Part shown: positions 55,338 through 64,000 of the stretch, one piece after another | Layout: the number at the start of each line of letters is the position of its first letter | Position numbering within the stretch: the first letter of the stretch is position 1 | NCBI RefSeq assembly: GCF_008935075.1 | Contig: NZ_CP044545.1 | Span: 1,825,501 to 1,889,500 of the forward strand | Direction: 5' to 3' | Source: Pradoshia sp. D12 | GTDB taxonomy: Bacteria > Bacillota > Bacilli > Bacillales > Pradoshiaceae | DNA length: 64,000 nucleotides | The notes under the pieces: model-generated | Told to the model about the DNA's origin: nothing | Seen by the model: the letters and a program-made list of their open reading frames with translations, nothing else | The model's database searches: none | Made by a program: the position numbers and the translations under genes

Positions 55338-56846
55338 ATGATTAGTTTTAAAAAGAATTTGATAAATAATCAGCGAGTGTTTAAGCAAGTTGCATACTTT
55401 TCAATCATATCGCTGGTGTTTATTACCACTATTTTATTTGGTTATAACAGGATGTCGACTCTCTTTAGGAAAGAGGCATCTGAATTATTCCCAACTCATA
55501 TTTGGCTAGAACATGCTCTATATGAAGATCAGCTTGATACCGAAGAATTAACTGACTTTTTGCAAACTATTCCAAAAGATAACGAGTATATCTATGTTTA
55601 TAATCAAGATACTCAGTCAAAGGCATTATATTATAAGGACACAACAGTACTTGCCGATGACGTTGAAGGCTTCGATGGTCTTTTATTATTTTTGTTAAAC
55701 AAACTGTTAATGCATGTCGATTTAGGGGATGTCTATAATGTGTTTATTAAACAAAATTTGGATCTGAAATTACTTAATGAAAGTAATTCTATTTTAATCA
55801 ACATCGGCCATGAGGTTAATACAGATGCTTTTAAGGGTGAGATCGTTACTTACCGTAATGTTAGTAAAGCTCTCTTGCAGGAGTTCAAAATAGTGACTAT
55901 TCAATGCTTGCTATTCATCAGTCTATCAGTGCTTTTAATTTTCATTAACTATAAAATTATGAGAAATCTTTACTATACCCCTCTAATAAAAATGAGAGAA
56001 CATTTTATGAAAATGTCACGATTTCATTTAGAGAGTTTCGTATACAAAAAGCCTGTTATACCAGAAATAGAAAAGACGATTGCCGCAGTCAATACGACGA
56101 TGTTTGAACTGCAGGATGGGATTAAAGAGACCAAATCCTTCCTTGATGAAATGGTTCATGAAATTAAAAATCCAGCCCATAATATTAAGAATGAACTTGA
56201 ATTGATAGAGGATATGCTACCTGAAGCAGATGAGGAAATGAAACAGAAACTTCAATCCGTTATAAATGAAACGGAAAATATCACTTCCTTATTATCTAGC
56301 ATAAAAATCATTTATGATATGTATTATTTAGGGGGTTCCCCTCCAGATAGTTGGCTGAATCCAATCGAGAAAATCAAACCTATTTTTGAGGAATATAAGA
56401 AAAAATACCCTAATCGAGAATTTCATTTCAAGTATAGTATTAACCCCAATATTCATATATGGATTGACCAAGGTTCAATCGAATTGATGATCAGAAACTT
56501 GCTTGATAATGCCATAAAATATTCAAAAGAAGACTCCTCCATCTTTATTGGTATCCGTGAGTATAATCAGACCAAAAAGATCGTTATTGAAGTCATAAAT
56601 TCTGGTTCGAGTATAGATTATAATAATCTTGGAAAGATTTTTGGAAAGTATTATCGTACAAATTCGGCTAAAGCGCAAACGAGTGGAGCAGGTATTGGAC
56701 TTTGGCTGATTAATAGTATTGCAGACATCTATAATGCCAACGTACATGTGCAAAGTTCAACAAATACCACAGGATTTGCGATTGCTTTTCAGCATTATAA
56801 AATTGTAGAACAAGAAAGACTTGTGGATGAAGCGATCTCTTCTTAA
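55338..56846 (+). CDS. Orphan sensor histidine kinase
   Basis: About 502 residues from ATG 55338; an in-frame TTG 33 bases earlier is the alternative and neither has an ideal SD (AAAGGA lies 16 bases before the ATG). Two membrane helices (near 17-37 and 190-210) enclose a large extracytoplasmic sensor. HisKA motif FLDEMVHEIKNPAHNIKNEL with the phospho-His codon at 56157-56159; N-box NLLDNAIKYSKE; G-box TSGAGIGLWLINS. No response regulator gene is adjacent, unusual for this kinase type. Input signal unknown. Confidence 0.85.
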   Translation: MISFKKNLINNQRVFKQVAYFSIISLVFITTILFGYNRMSTLFRKEASELFPTHIWLEHALYEDQLDTEELTDFLQTIPKDNEYIYVYNQDTQSKALYYKDTTVLADDVEGFDGLLLFLLNKLLMHVDLGDVYNVFIKQNLDLKLLNESNSILINIGHEVNTDAFKGEIVTYRNVSKALLQEFKIVTIQCLLFISLSVLLIFINYKIMRNLYYTPLIKMREHFMKMSRFHLESFVYKKPVIPEIEKTIAAVNTTMFELQDGIKETKSFLDEMVHEIKNPAHNIKNELELIEDMLPEADEEMKQKLQSVINETENITSLLSSIKIIYDMYYLGGSPPDSWLNPIEKIKPIFEEYKKKYPNREFHFKYSINPNIHIWIDQGSIELMIRNLLDNAIKYSKEDSSIFIGIREYNQTKKIVIEVINSGSSIDYNNLGKIFGKYYRTNSAKAQTSGAGIGLWLINSIADIYNANVHVQSSTNTTGFAIAFQHYKIVEQERLVDEAISS

Positions 56847-56870
56847 AAGAGATCGCTTTATATATTTTGT
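56831..56870 (+). terminator. Terminator of the kinase gene
   Basis: AGCGATCTCTT / AAGAGATCGCT 11-bp perfect stem overlapping the stop codon, then TTATATATTTTG. Confidence 0.88.
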
Positions 56871-57195
56871 TTAAAAACTTAATTAACCTTTACAGTCAGA
56901 ACAAAAATTGATTTCTTGATACGAATAAAACAAACCGAGAATAACAATACCTTTTATTATCCTATATATTTAATCTTCAATCTGAAGTATTTTGAAGGTG
57001 ATTAATAGAGAAGAATGTAATATGAATTTACAGAACAAAAATACAATAAAGAATATTAGTATAAGATAGGTGAAATGTCCATTCTGATTTTTTAATAAAA
57101 TAGGATATTGGCTATTCTATAGAATATATATATAACAAGGTATCAAAAGCCGTTATAAAGGGTGGTAACAAACGCTGAGAAAAAGGAGAGTCTTG
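56871..57195. other. Intergenic, promoter region of the alcohol dehydrogenase
   Basis: About 325 AT-rich bases. No clear promoter pair. GGGTGGTAAC near 57161 resembles part of a T-box but without the rest of that leader. Nothing else recognised. Confidence 0.4.
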
Positions 57196-58320
57196 ATGAA
57201 ATCTGCAATTTTATATAATCCATCTATCGAATTTCCATACAGTAAAAGCAAACCTCTAAAAGTAAGGGATATAAAGCTAGATGATATTGATGATGATGAG
57301 GTACTAGTTGAAATAGCATACGCTGGAATTTGTCATTCTGATTTATCTGTTATTAATGGAAAAGTCCCGAGACCATATCCTATCGCCCTTGGGCATGAGG
57401 CATCCGGAATAATTATGAAAACCGGAAAAGATGTTCATAATTTCCAAAAAGGTGATCATGTTGTATGTATTTTTCTGGCGAGCTGTATGCAATGTGAGTA
57501 TTGCCAAAAGGGAAGACCTTCTTTATGTACGTTTGGTAAAAAAGCAAATATAAAAGGAACACTTTTAAGTGGCAAAAAGAAAATCATAGTAGATGACCAA
57601 CATGTCTCACACCATGCTGGTATATCTGCCTTTTCAACACATGCTATTATGTCATCCCGTTCAATCGTTAAAGTCCCTAAAAAAATATCACTTGATGTTG
57701 TTGCTATTTCAGGATGTGCATTAATTACTGGTGCAGGTGCCGTAATTAACACGGCAAAAATTCCTCCTGGAAGTCATATTGGCATCGTAGGGCTTGGCGG
57801 TGTTGGGTTAAGCATGCTATTAGGCAGTAAAGTAATGGGACCTAGTCTAATTATTGCAATGGATATTAATGATGAAAAATTAGCTTTTGCTCAAGAATTG
57901 GGAGCAAATCTTTCATTTAATACTTCTAAACATAGTTCTGTTAGACAATTAATGCATGATTTTGAAGGCAAGTTAGATTTCGTTTTTGATGCTTCAGGTG
58001 TATCAGAAGCATTTGATATAGCCTATAAGCTTCTAAAACCAGGGGCTACATATATTACAAGCAGTTTACCGGATTTTGAAAGTAAGCTTTTTATACCATA
58101 TATTAATTTAACGACTGAAGAAAAAATAATAAAGGGATCCTATATCGGTAGTTCTTTACCGTATCTGGATATTCCCAAATATTTAGAACTTTATGAGAAA
58201 GGATTAATGCCTATTGATAAATTAATTAGCCATAGAATATCACTAAATGAAATAAACAAAGGTTTTGATTTGTTAAGATCAGGAAGGGCAAAGCGGATAG
58301 TCATCGATATGGCTTTATAA
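57196..58320 (+). CDS. Zinc-dependent alcohol dehydrogenase
   Basis: 374 residues from ATG 57196 (AAAGGAG 7 bases upstream). Medium-chain dehydrogenase with the catalytic zinc site AGICHSDL and GHEASGII, and four structural-zinc cysteines in CMQCEYCQKGRPSLC. The Rossmann motif GIVGLGGVGLSMLLGSKVMG, followed by AMDIND, indicates NAD(H). Closest to class III-like/aryl-alcohol Adh. Substrate unknown. It precedes the Opp-type importer by 312 bases in the same direction, with no terminator visible between, so a functional link is possible but unproven. Confidence 0.9.
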   Translation: MKSAILYNPSIEFPYSKSKPLKVRDIKLDDIDDDEVLVEIAYAGICHSDLSVINGKVPRPYPIALGHEASGIIMKTGKDVHNFQKGDHVVCIFLASCMQCEYCQKGRPSLCTFGKKANIKGTLLSGKKKIIVDDQHVSHHAGISAFSTHAIMSSRSIVKVPKKISLDVVAISGCALITGAGAVINTAKIPPGSHIGIVGLGGVGLSMLLGSKVMGPSLIIAMDINDEKLAFAQELGANLSFNTSKHSSVRQLMHDFEGKLDFVFDASGVSEAFDIAYKLLKPGATYITSSLPDFESKLFIPYINLTTEEKIIKGSYIGSSLPYLDIPKYLELYEKGLMPIDKLISHRISLNEINKGFDLLRSGRAKRIVIDMAL

Positions 58321-58632
58321 ATGGTATCATACGAAGGATGATTCTCTAAAATTATCAGTAATTAAATCTACCTTTGTTCAAAATCCGCTCTAGAGAAGAG
58401 AGGTGTAAATTTTCTTTGAATACTCCAGTTGAAGTCTTCAAAAAGAAAGGCTGGCTGAAAATGAAATTTTAGTGGTCAAGAAGGGCCATTCTAAAAAGAT
58501 GGGAAGACCATTTAAACGCTTAGACACGGTCTAAATTTAATTCAGTCATCTTAAAATAGCATTATGATTCGAGTTTTATGAAAAAAAACGCTTTATATTT
58601 TCTGAATTTTCAGATAAGGGAGAGATTTTATT
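58321..58632. other. Intergenic, no gene seen
   Basis: About 310 AT-rich bases. Reading frames are short and closed; no terminator after the dehydrogenase and no clear promoter for the importer. Confidence 0.4.
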
Positions 58633-60189
58633 ATGAAGAAAAATTTATTATTTATGATATTAATTTTAGCTTTTGTCCTAAGTGGTTGTTCATCAGGCGG
58701 AGAATCAGCTACTGATTCAAATGTAAAAAAACAAGCAACAGAATTAAAGGTTGCAATCAACGCGCAGCCGAATACATTAGATCCTCATATAACAACAGCG
58801 GGAATTACCCGAGATATCTCGCGAAATATATACGAGCAGCTGGTTGTTTTAAATGACAAATATGAAGTAGTACCGGAGTTGGCAGAAAAAGTGGAACAAT
58901 CGGGGGATAATAAAAAATTTACTTTTATTTTGCGAAAAGGTGTTAAATTTCATAACGGTAAGGAGTTAACTGCTGATGATGTAGTTGCTTCCATGAATCG
59001 CTGGATAGATAACTTCGGTACAATTCAATCAGTAGTTGGTGATGCACGTTTTAAAAAGGTTGACGATTATAAAGTAGAAATTCAGTTATCTAAAGGTGTT
59101 TTAGAATTTCAATCTATGATTGCTGGAGCCAAACAGTTAGCATCAATCATGCCTGAAGAAGTAATTAATAATGCTGCCGCTAATGGTGTTACTGAAACTA
59201 TTGGAACAGGGCCATTTAGTTTTATTGAATGGAAATCTGAGCAATACATTCATCTAAAAAAATTTAAAGACTATCAATCTATAGATATTCCATCTCAAGG
59301 TTTGGCTGGTACGAAGGAATTGTTTATCAACAATCTTTATTTCTATATTGTCACAGATGCTTCTACTCGGTTGGCTGGCTTGCAGACTGGTGAGTATCAT
59401 ATTGCTCGTTCCCTTTCCTATGATGACTTCGATATGATTGAAAATAACTCTGATTTAGCATCAGAATCAGAGCTGCTTGGAGATTTAACGATTGTATACA
59501 ATAAAAAAACAGGTTTAATGGCAAACCAAAAGATGCGCCAAGCTATAAATGCCACATTGGATATAGATGAAATTATGATGGGTGCAGGGACAAATGAAAA
59601 GTTCTATCGTATGGGTTCAAGTTATATGTTTGAAGAACAAGAAGCTTGGTTTTCAGAAAGCGGGAGTGAACATTATAATCAAAAAAATGAAAAGATAGCA
59701 AAGCAACTTCTCAAGGAAGCAGGATACAACGGTGAAGAGTTAGTTATGGTTACTAATAAAGAATATCCGCAATTCTATAACGCAACAATCGTAATTAAAG
59801 ATCAGCTTGAACGCATAGGAGTAAAAGTACGTATAGATGTATACGATTGGGCTACTCAATTAGAGATTGAGAATGACCCTGATAAATTTGATTTATACGT
59901 GATGTCATATAGCCCCGTAACCACACCCACGAGTTACTTATATTTAAGTCCGACGTACTCAGGGTGGACAGATGATAAAAAAATTTCAAAATTAATGGTT
60001 AAGATTGATAATGAAACGACAAGAGAAGATGCTAAAGCTGCGTGGGATGAGCTCCAAGGAAATATGTGGGAATCTTTACCTATAACGAGTCTTGGGGATA
60101 TTTATACATTAACTGGCCGTTCAAAAAAAGTGAGTAATTTAGAATTCTTCCAAGGACCTATTTTTTGGAATGTAAAAGTCACTGAATAA
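58633..60189 (+). CDS. Family 5 (oligopeptide/nickel-type) solute-binding lipoprotein
   Basis: 518 residues. Lipoprotein signal ending FVLSGC (lipid-modified Cys19). SBP_bac_5 fold: INAQPNTLDPHITTAGITRD, then YEQLVVLNDKYEVVPELAEK, FILRKGVKFHNGKELTADDV and GTGPFSFIEW. Binds the importer's ligand outside the cell; peptides are usual but nickel, glutathione and opines also occur, and the ligand cannot be deduced. AGGGAGAG before the ATG. A stem-loop after the stop probably protects the upstream message, so that more binding protein than permease is made. Confidence 0.92.
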   Translation: MKKNLLFMILILAFVLSGCSSGGESATDSNVKKQATELKVAINAQPNTLDPHITTAGITRDISRNIYEQLVVLNDKYEVVPELAEKVEQSGDNKKFTFILRKGVKFHNGKELTADDVVASMNRWIDNFGTIQSVVGDARFKKVDDYKVEIQLSKGVLEFQSMIAGAKQLASIMPEEVINNAAANGVTETIGTGPFSFIEWKSEQYIHLKKFKDYQSIDIPSQGLAGTKELFINNLYFYIVTDASTRLAGLQTGEYHIARSLSYDDFDMIENNSDLASESELLGDLTIVYNKKTGLMANQKMRQAINATLDIDEIMMGAGTNEKFYRMGSSYMFEEQEAWFSESGSEHYNQKNEKIAKQLLKEAGYNGEELVMVTNKEYPQFYNATIVIKDQLERIGVKVRIDVYDWATQLEIENDPDKFDLYVMSYSPVTTPTSYLYLSPTYSGWTDDKKISKLMVKIDNETTREDAKAAWDELQGNMWESLPITSLGDIYTLTGRSKKVSNLEFFQGPIFWNVKVTE

Positions 60190-60199
60190 AATTTGATAG

Positions 60200-60230
60200 C
60201 CTTGCTGGTAGAATATCAGCAAGGTTTATA
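60200..60230 (+). terminator. Intra-operon stem-loop (attenuator or stabiliser)
   Basis: CCTTGCTG / CAGCAAGG stem, 9-base loop, followed by only TTTATAT. It sits between the binding-protein and permease genes. Confidence 0.6.
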
Positions 60231-60244
60231 TCGAGGTGAATAAT

Positions 60245-61201
60245 ATGCAGATATATCTAATGAAAAGGGTCTTCTCTATCATTCCTGTGTTGATAATCGT
60301 ATCAATTATTGTTTTTACATTAATACACCTTATTCCAGGAGATCCTGCCCGTACAATTTTAGGTCAAGAGGCTTCTGGTGAGCAAATAGAGAATCTTAGG
60401 GAAGAGATGGGATTAAATAAGTCCATTGTTACACAGTATTTCGTTTGGATTACTGGAATTTTCAAGGGAGATTTAGGAACATCATATTTTAGTAACCAAC
60501 CTGTGTCTGAAATTCTTTTTCAATATCTCGGAGCAACATTATCTTTAGCTATTTATGCACAAATTTTAGCTCTTGTTATTGCTATTCCACTTGGAATATT
60601 GGCAGCCCGAAAAAAAGGAACAATAATTGATCAAATTTTAACATCAGCTTCGTTATTTGGCATCTCATTACCCAGTTTTTTATCTGGATTGTTCTTGGTT
60701 ATGATTTTCGGTGTGCTTCTAAAATGGCTTCCAGTCGCTGGGTACAAACCATTGGATCAAGGTATTATCGAGCATATTAAATATTTGACTTTACCGGCCG
60801 TATCATTGGGATTACTTCAGGCAGCGCTAATAACAAGAATGACACGCTCATCCATGCTTGAAATTTTAGGCCAAAATTTTATACGTACAGCTAAGGCCAA
60901 GGGGGCGAAAGAGCAAAGGATTATCTATTATCATGCTTTAAGAAACGCATTTATTCCTATTTTAACAGTCATTGGCCAATCTTTTGCCTCCTTAGTAGCT
61001 GGGGCTGCTGTAGTGGAAACAATTTTTAACATACCAGGGATAGGTCAACTTATAGTCAATTCGGTAACACGAAGAGATTATTCTGTTATCCAGGGGATTG
61101 TATTATTCATAACTGTTTGCTATGTATTTATCAATTTATTTATTGATGTCTTGTACAGTATTATAGATCCTCGCGTTAGATTGTCCTCCAAGCGTTCGTA
61201 A
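60245..61201 (+). CDS. DppB/OppB-type ABC permease
   Basis: 318 residues from ATG 60245, with GAGGTG 7 bases upstream. Six membrane helices. Typical stretches: FTLIHLIPGDPARTILGQEA near 28, GDLGTSYFSNQPV, and the ATPase-docking loop (IRTAKAKGAKEQRIIYYHAL) near 218. Pairs with the next permease to form the channel. Confidence 0.93.
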   Translation: MQIYLMKRVFSIIPVLIIVSIIVFTLIHLIPGDPARTILGQEASGEQIENLREEMGLNKSIVTQYFVWITGIFKGDLGTSYFSNQPVSEILFQYLGATLSLAIYAQILALVIAIPLGILAARKKGTIIDQILTSASLFGISLPSFLSGLFLVMIFGVLLKWLPVAGYKPLDQGIIEHIKYLTLPAVSLGLLQAALITRMTRSSMLEILGQNFIRTAKAKGAKEQRIIYYHALRNAFIPILTVIGQSFASLVAGAAVVETIFNIPGIGQLIVNSVTRRDYSVIQGIVLFITVCYVFINLFIDVLYSIIDPRVRLSSKRS

Positions 61202-61219
61202 AAGAAAGGGTGATATCGA

Positions 61220-62107
61220 ATGCAAGAAAACGTTATAAGTAGTATTAAAGAAGTTCAAAAGGCAGAACTGAAAAAGCGCAATAGAATAAAGTTAACCCGC
61301 TTCTTTAAAACAAGGGCTGCTGTCACTGGAGTATCAATTTTACTGTTGATTACGGTAATTGTAATTCTTGCGCCCTTGATTGTAAGGTATACACCTATCG
61401 AAGTAAATGCCATGAATCGGCTTGTAGGACCAAATGGCGATCACTACTTCGGTACGGATAATTTAGGACGAGACTTATTTAGTAGAATACTGTACGGTTT
61501 ACGAATTTCTCTTATTATAGGGCTTTCTGTTACTATATTATCTACTCTTTTTGGTCTGTTCGTTGGACTATATGCAAGTTATTACAAATTCTTAGACAAT
61601 CTTTTAATGAGGATATGTGATGGAATTATGGCTTTTCCATCTATCTTATTAGCGATTGCTGTTATGGCGATATTAGGTCCAGATATTAAAAATGTTGTTA
61701 TTTGTTTGACCATTGTTTTCACACCCTATATTGCTCGAATTATCCGTTCTGCGGCCATAGTTATCCGCGAACAAACATATATTGAGGCGATGATGTCATT
61801 AGGTGCTAGTGATTTACGTATTATTTTTGGACATATACTTCCTAATGCTTTATCTCCCCTTATAGTACAGGCAACCTATATTTTTGCGGAAGTTATTATT
61901 TTGGAGGCTGCATTAAGTTTTTTGGGAGTAGGTGTACCAGCTCCCAATCCAAGCTTAGGCAATATCTTGTATGATGGAAAACTGGTGATATTCAGTGCAT
62001 GGTGGATGGTCGTATTTCCAGGAATATTTGTGGTACTAAGCGTCGTTTCTCTGAATTTAATGGGAGATGGAGTACGGGATTTATTAGATCCAAAAATGAA
62101 AAAGTAA
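61220..62107 (+). CDS. DppC/OppC-type ABC permease
   Basis: 295 residues. N-terminal cytosolic stretch, then the OppC_N helix and the characteristic GPNGDHYFGTDNLGRDLFSR motif; EAA-type docking loop YIEAMMSLGASDLRIIFGHI; ends GDGVRDLLDPKMKK, the classic DppC C-terminus. AAAGGGTGAT before the ATG, 18 bases after the previous stop. Confidence 0.94.
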   Translation: MQENVISSIKEVQKAELKKRNRIKLTRFFKTRAAVTGVSILLLITVIVILAPLIVRYTPIEVNAMNRLVGPNGDHYFGTDNLGRDLFSRILYGLRISLIIGLSVTILSTLFGLFVGLYASYYKFLDNLLMRICDGIMAFPSILLAIAVMAILGPDIKNVVICLTIVFTPYIARIIRSAAIVIREQTYIEAMMSLGASDLRIIFGHILPNALSPLIVQATYIFAEVIILEAALSFLGVGVPAPNPSLGNILYDGKLVIFSAWWMVVFPGIFVVLSVVSLNLMGDGVRDLLDPKMKK

Positions 62108-62127
62108 TTTAACAAAGGAGGGGAATT

Positions 62128-63126
62128 ATGTCATCAAATGTCTTATTAAATGTTACTGGATTAAAGACAAGTTTTAAAACAGAAAGAGGAAATGTTTCTG
62201 CTGTTAAGGGTGTAGATTTTCAGATAAAGAAGGGTGAGGTAGTAGGTTTAGTAGGTGAGTCCGGTTGTGGTAAAAGTGTGACTGCACAATCAATTATGAG
62301 ATTATTTGATGAAGACAGATTGGTGAATTATGAAGGTAAAGTGGAATTAGAAGGTGAAAACTTACTTGAAGTTAACGAGAGAAAAATGCAAGACATACGG
62401 GGTAATGATATATCTATGATATTTCAGGATCCTATAAGCTCATTAAATCCTTTGATGAAGGTAGGTGATCAAATAAAGGAAGCACTAGTATTACATCGAA
62501 ATATTCCGAAGTCTGAACTCACTAATAAAGTAGTTGATTTGTTACGACTTACCGGTATCCCCTCACCAGAAAAGCGGATACACGACTATCCCCATAAATT
62601 TTCTGGAGGTATGCGACAGCGAATAATGATAGCTATCGCGCTGGCATGTAAACCTAAATTGTTAATCGCAGATGAGCCTACTACAGCATTAGATGTTACG
62701 ATTCAATCTCAAATCATTAAACTAATAATGAAATTAAACAAGGAATTAGATATGGCAATTTTAATGATTACTCATGATTTAGGAGTAGTTGCGGAAATTT
62801 GTGATAGAGTGATTGTTATGTATATGGGTCAAGTAGTAGAAGAGGCAGATGCCATAACATTGTTTTCTAATCCAAAGCATCCATATACAATAGGGTTACT
62901 AAAATCAATTCCTGATTTAAAAGGTAATCGTAAAGAGTTATTGCATATTATACCAGGGATGGTGCCTTCTTTATTTGAAAAACCTGCCGGCTGTTCATTT
63001 GCCCCTCGTTGTCCAATTGTAACCCCTGAGTGTACAAAGAAGAATCCTCCATTTGAAGTATTGAGTGAAAATCATCGTGTCCGATGTTTGTTTGCAAAGG
63101 AGGGGGAATTATATGCAACAGAATGA
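62128..63126 (+). CDS. DppD/OppD-type ABC ATPase
   Basis: 332 residues. Walker A GESGCGKS near 41, Q-loop [17 protein letters not shown] signature FSGGMRQRI near 162, Walker [14 protein letters not shown]-loop ITHDLG. The C-terminal oligopeptide motif with cysteines ([19 protein letters not shown]) is the region that binds an iron-sulfur cluster in several Opp/Dpp ATPases. CAAAGGAGGGG before the ATG. Overlaps the next gene by 14 bases. Confidence 0.95.
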   Translation: MSSNVLLNVTGLKTSFKTERGNVSAVKGVDFQIKKGEVVGLVGESGCGKSVTAQSIMRLFDEDRLVNYEGKVELEGENLLEVNERKMQDIRGNDISMIFQDPISSLNPLMKVGDQIKEALVLHRNIPKSELTNKVVDLLRLTGIPSPEKRIHDYPHKFSGGMRQRIMIAIALACKPKLLIADEPTTALDVTIQSQIIKLIMKLNKELDMAILMITHDLGVVAEICDRVIVMYMGQVVEEADAITLFSNPKHPYTIGLLKSIPDLKGNRKELLHIIPGMVPSLFEKPAGCSFAPRCPIVTPECTKKNPPFEVLSENHRVRCLFAKEGELYATE

Positions 63127-64000
63127 TAATACAAAAGATATTCTATTGACAGTGAATAATTTGGAGAAGTATTTTAAAGATGAAAGCTTAGGAAAAAAAG
63201 TGATTGTAAAAGCAGTCAATAATATCACCCTATGTATTGAACGAGGTGAAACATATGGTCTGGTAGGTGAATCAGGTTGTGGTAAAAGTACAGCTGGCCG
63301 AACCATCCTAAATTTAATAAGGCCAACAAATGGTGATGTTGTATTCAAGGGGATAAATTTATCAAGCCTATCCCAAAGGAACATGCGAAAATATCGTAAA
63401 ATGTTACAGATGATATTTCAGGATCCATATTCATCCTTGAATCCTAGAAAACGGATAGGAAAAAGTTTAGAAGAGCCACTTGCAATTCATAATGTTGGCG
63501 CAAAATCAGAACGAATAGAAAAGGTCATTAAAGTACTGAAAAGCGTAGGAATGGGACCGGAAAGCTTATATAAATTCCCTCACGAGTTTTCTGGCGGTCA
63601 ATTACAACGCATAGGGATTGCTCGGGCACTAATCTGTGAACCAGAGTTAATCATCTGTGATGAGCCTGTTTCCGCATTGGATGTTTCGGTTCAAGCACAA
63701 ATTATAAATTTATTAATTGAATTACAGAAGCAATTACAGCTTACATATATTTTTATCGCACATGATTTAAGTGTAGTTCGCCACATCTCAGACAGGGTTG
63801 GTGTTATGTATTTTGGTAGTTTAATAGAAGAAGCTGTAACTGATGATATTTATAATAACCCGTTACACCCTTATACCCAGACACTGCTTTCTGCAGTACC
63901 TTCAGTAGATCCGAAAACTAAAAGTGAACGAATAGAAGTTCTTGGCGAGCCTCCATCACCATTAAATCCACCGCTTGGATGTCCATTTCATACGCGCTGT
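63113..64000 (+). CDS. DppF/OppF-type ABC ATPase (3' end cut by the window)
   Basis: First 296 residues. ATG 63113, GGAGGGGG upstream, inside the end of the previous gene. Walker [10 protein letters not shown]-loop MIFQDPYSSLNPRK, signature FSGGQLQRI, Walker B LIICDEPVSALDVS, H-loop IAHDLS. The fragment ends in the Cys motif GCPFHTRC, so only the last 20-30 residues should be missing. Partner of the previous ATPase as a heterodimer. Confidence 0.95.
   Translation, partial: MQQNDNTKDILLTVNNLEKYFKDESLGKKVIVKAVNNITLCIERGETYGLVGESGCGKSTAGRTILNLIRPTNGDVVFKGINLSSLSQRNMRKYRKMLQMIFQDPYSSLNPRKRIGKSLEEPLAIHNVGAKSERIEKVIKVLKSVGMGPESLYKFPHEFSGGQLQRIGIARALICEPELIICDEPVSALDVSVQAQIINLLIELQKQLQLTYIFIAHDLSVVRHISDRVGVMYFGSLIEEAVTDDIYNNPLHPYTQTLLSAVPSVDPKTKSERIEVLGEPPSPLNPPLGCPFHTRC

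Noticed and set aside
57155..57195. T-box-like GGGTGGTAAC before the alcohol dehydrogenase
   Set aside because: The conserved element would need to continue CCGCG and be followed by a terminator; here the ribosome binding site follows at once and no specifier-loop leader is seen.

Overview
The window looks like chromosome from an endospore-forming, low-GC Firmicute of the Bacillaceae (Bacillus sensu lato). The evidence is the AT-rich sequence, strong AGGAGG-type ribosome binding sites with many GTG and TTG starts, the spore genes (sspN, sspP, yutH) and long conserved order with the yne region of Bacillus subtilis. I see no rRNA, tRNA, CRISPR array or intact insertion sequence. Both ends cut a gene: a P-type Ca2+ ATPase at the left and an oligopeptide-type ABC ATPase at the right.

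Layout. 1-2703: Ca2+ ATPase N-terminus, manganese catalase behind a SigB-type promoter, a 42-residue basic protein. 3172-5703: yneK-like membrane protein, an HD phosphohydrolase, a Nudix hydrolase, a GGCT-like protein. 6124-21922: the yne core, in the order sspP, a small ORF, aconitase, a thiol-disulfide oxidoreductase, an FbpB-like peptide, sspN, a tandem AAA+ ATPase, yneP, yneR, a CapA-like phosphatase, plsY, yneT, parE, parC. Aconitase carries a CcpC-type dyad and parEC a LexA-type box over its -35. 22070-29581: mostly membrane or poorly characterised proteins. These include a duplicated c-ring-like proteolipid, a nucleoside hydrolase, a staygreen-family protein, a PadR/HAAS pair with a palindrome in its promoter, and a minimal tyrosine recombinase.

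29883-34529 is a maltodextrin island. It holds a frameshifted GH13 alpha-glucosidase relic, a cre site, and intact mdxE-mdxF-mdxG with no ATPase gene. Its codon choice looks more GC-rich than its neighbours. 34688-41517: an aldo/keto reductase behind a MerR-type promoter, a Cof-type HAD phosphatase, and the murQ-murR-murP-mupG cluster for MurNAc-containing wall fragments, with a palindromic operator over the murQ -35. A cytosolic GH3 enzyme at 48087-49853 may serve the same recycling.

41700-55038: panF with yhdT, two small spore-type ORFs, yvbH, a flavoprotein dehydrogenase, yutG/yutH, an RsbR paralogue, a short K+ channel abutting the tail of a lost ABC permease, and small membrane proteins. 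55338-64000: an orphan histidine kinase, a zinc alcohol dehydrogenase, and a five-gene Opp/Dpp-type importer.

I did not find a clearly new multi-gene system. The observations most worth a second look are the double c-subunit-like proteolipid, the tandem AAA+ gene inside the spore-gene cluster, the deletion junction after the K+ channel, and regulatory sites whose spacing fits their predicted regulators.
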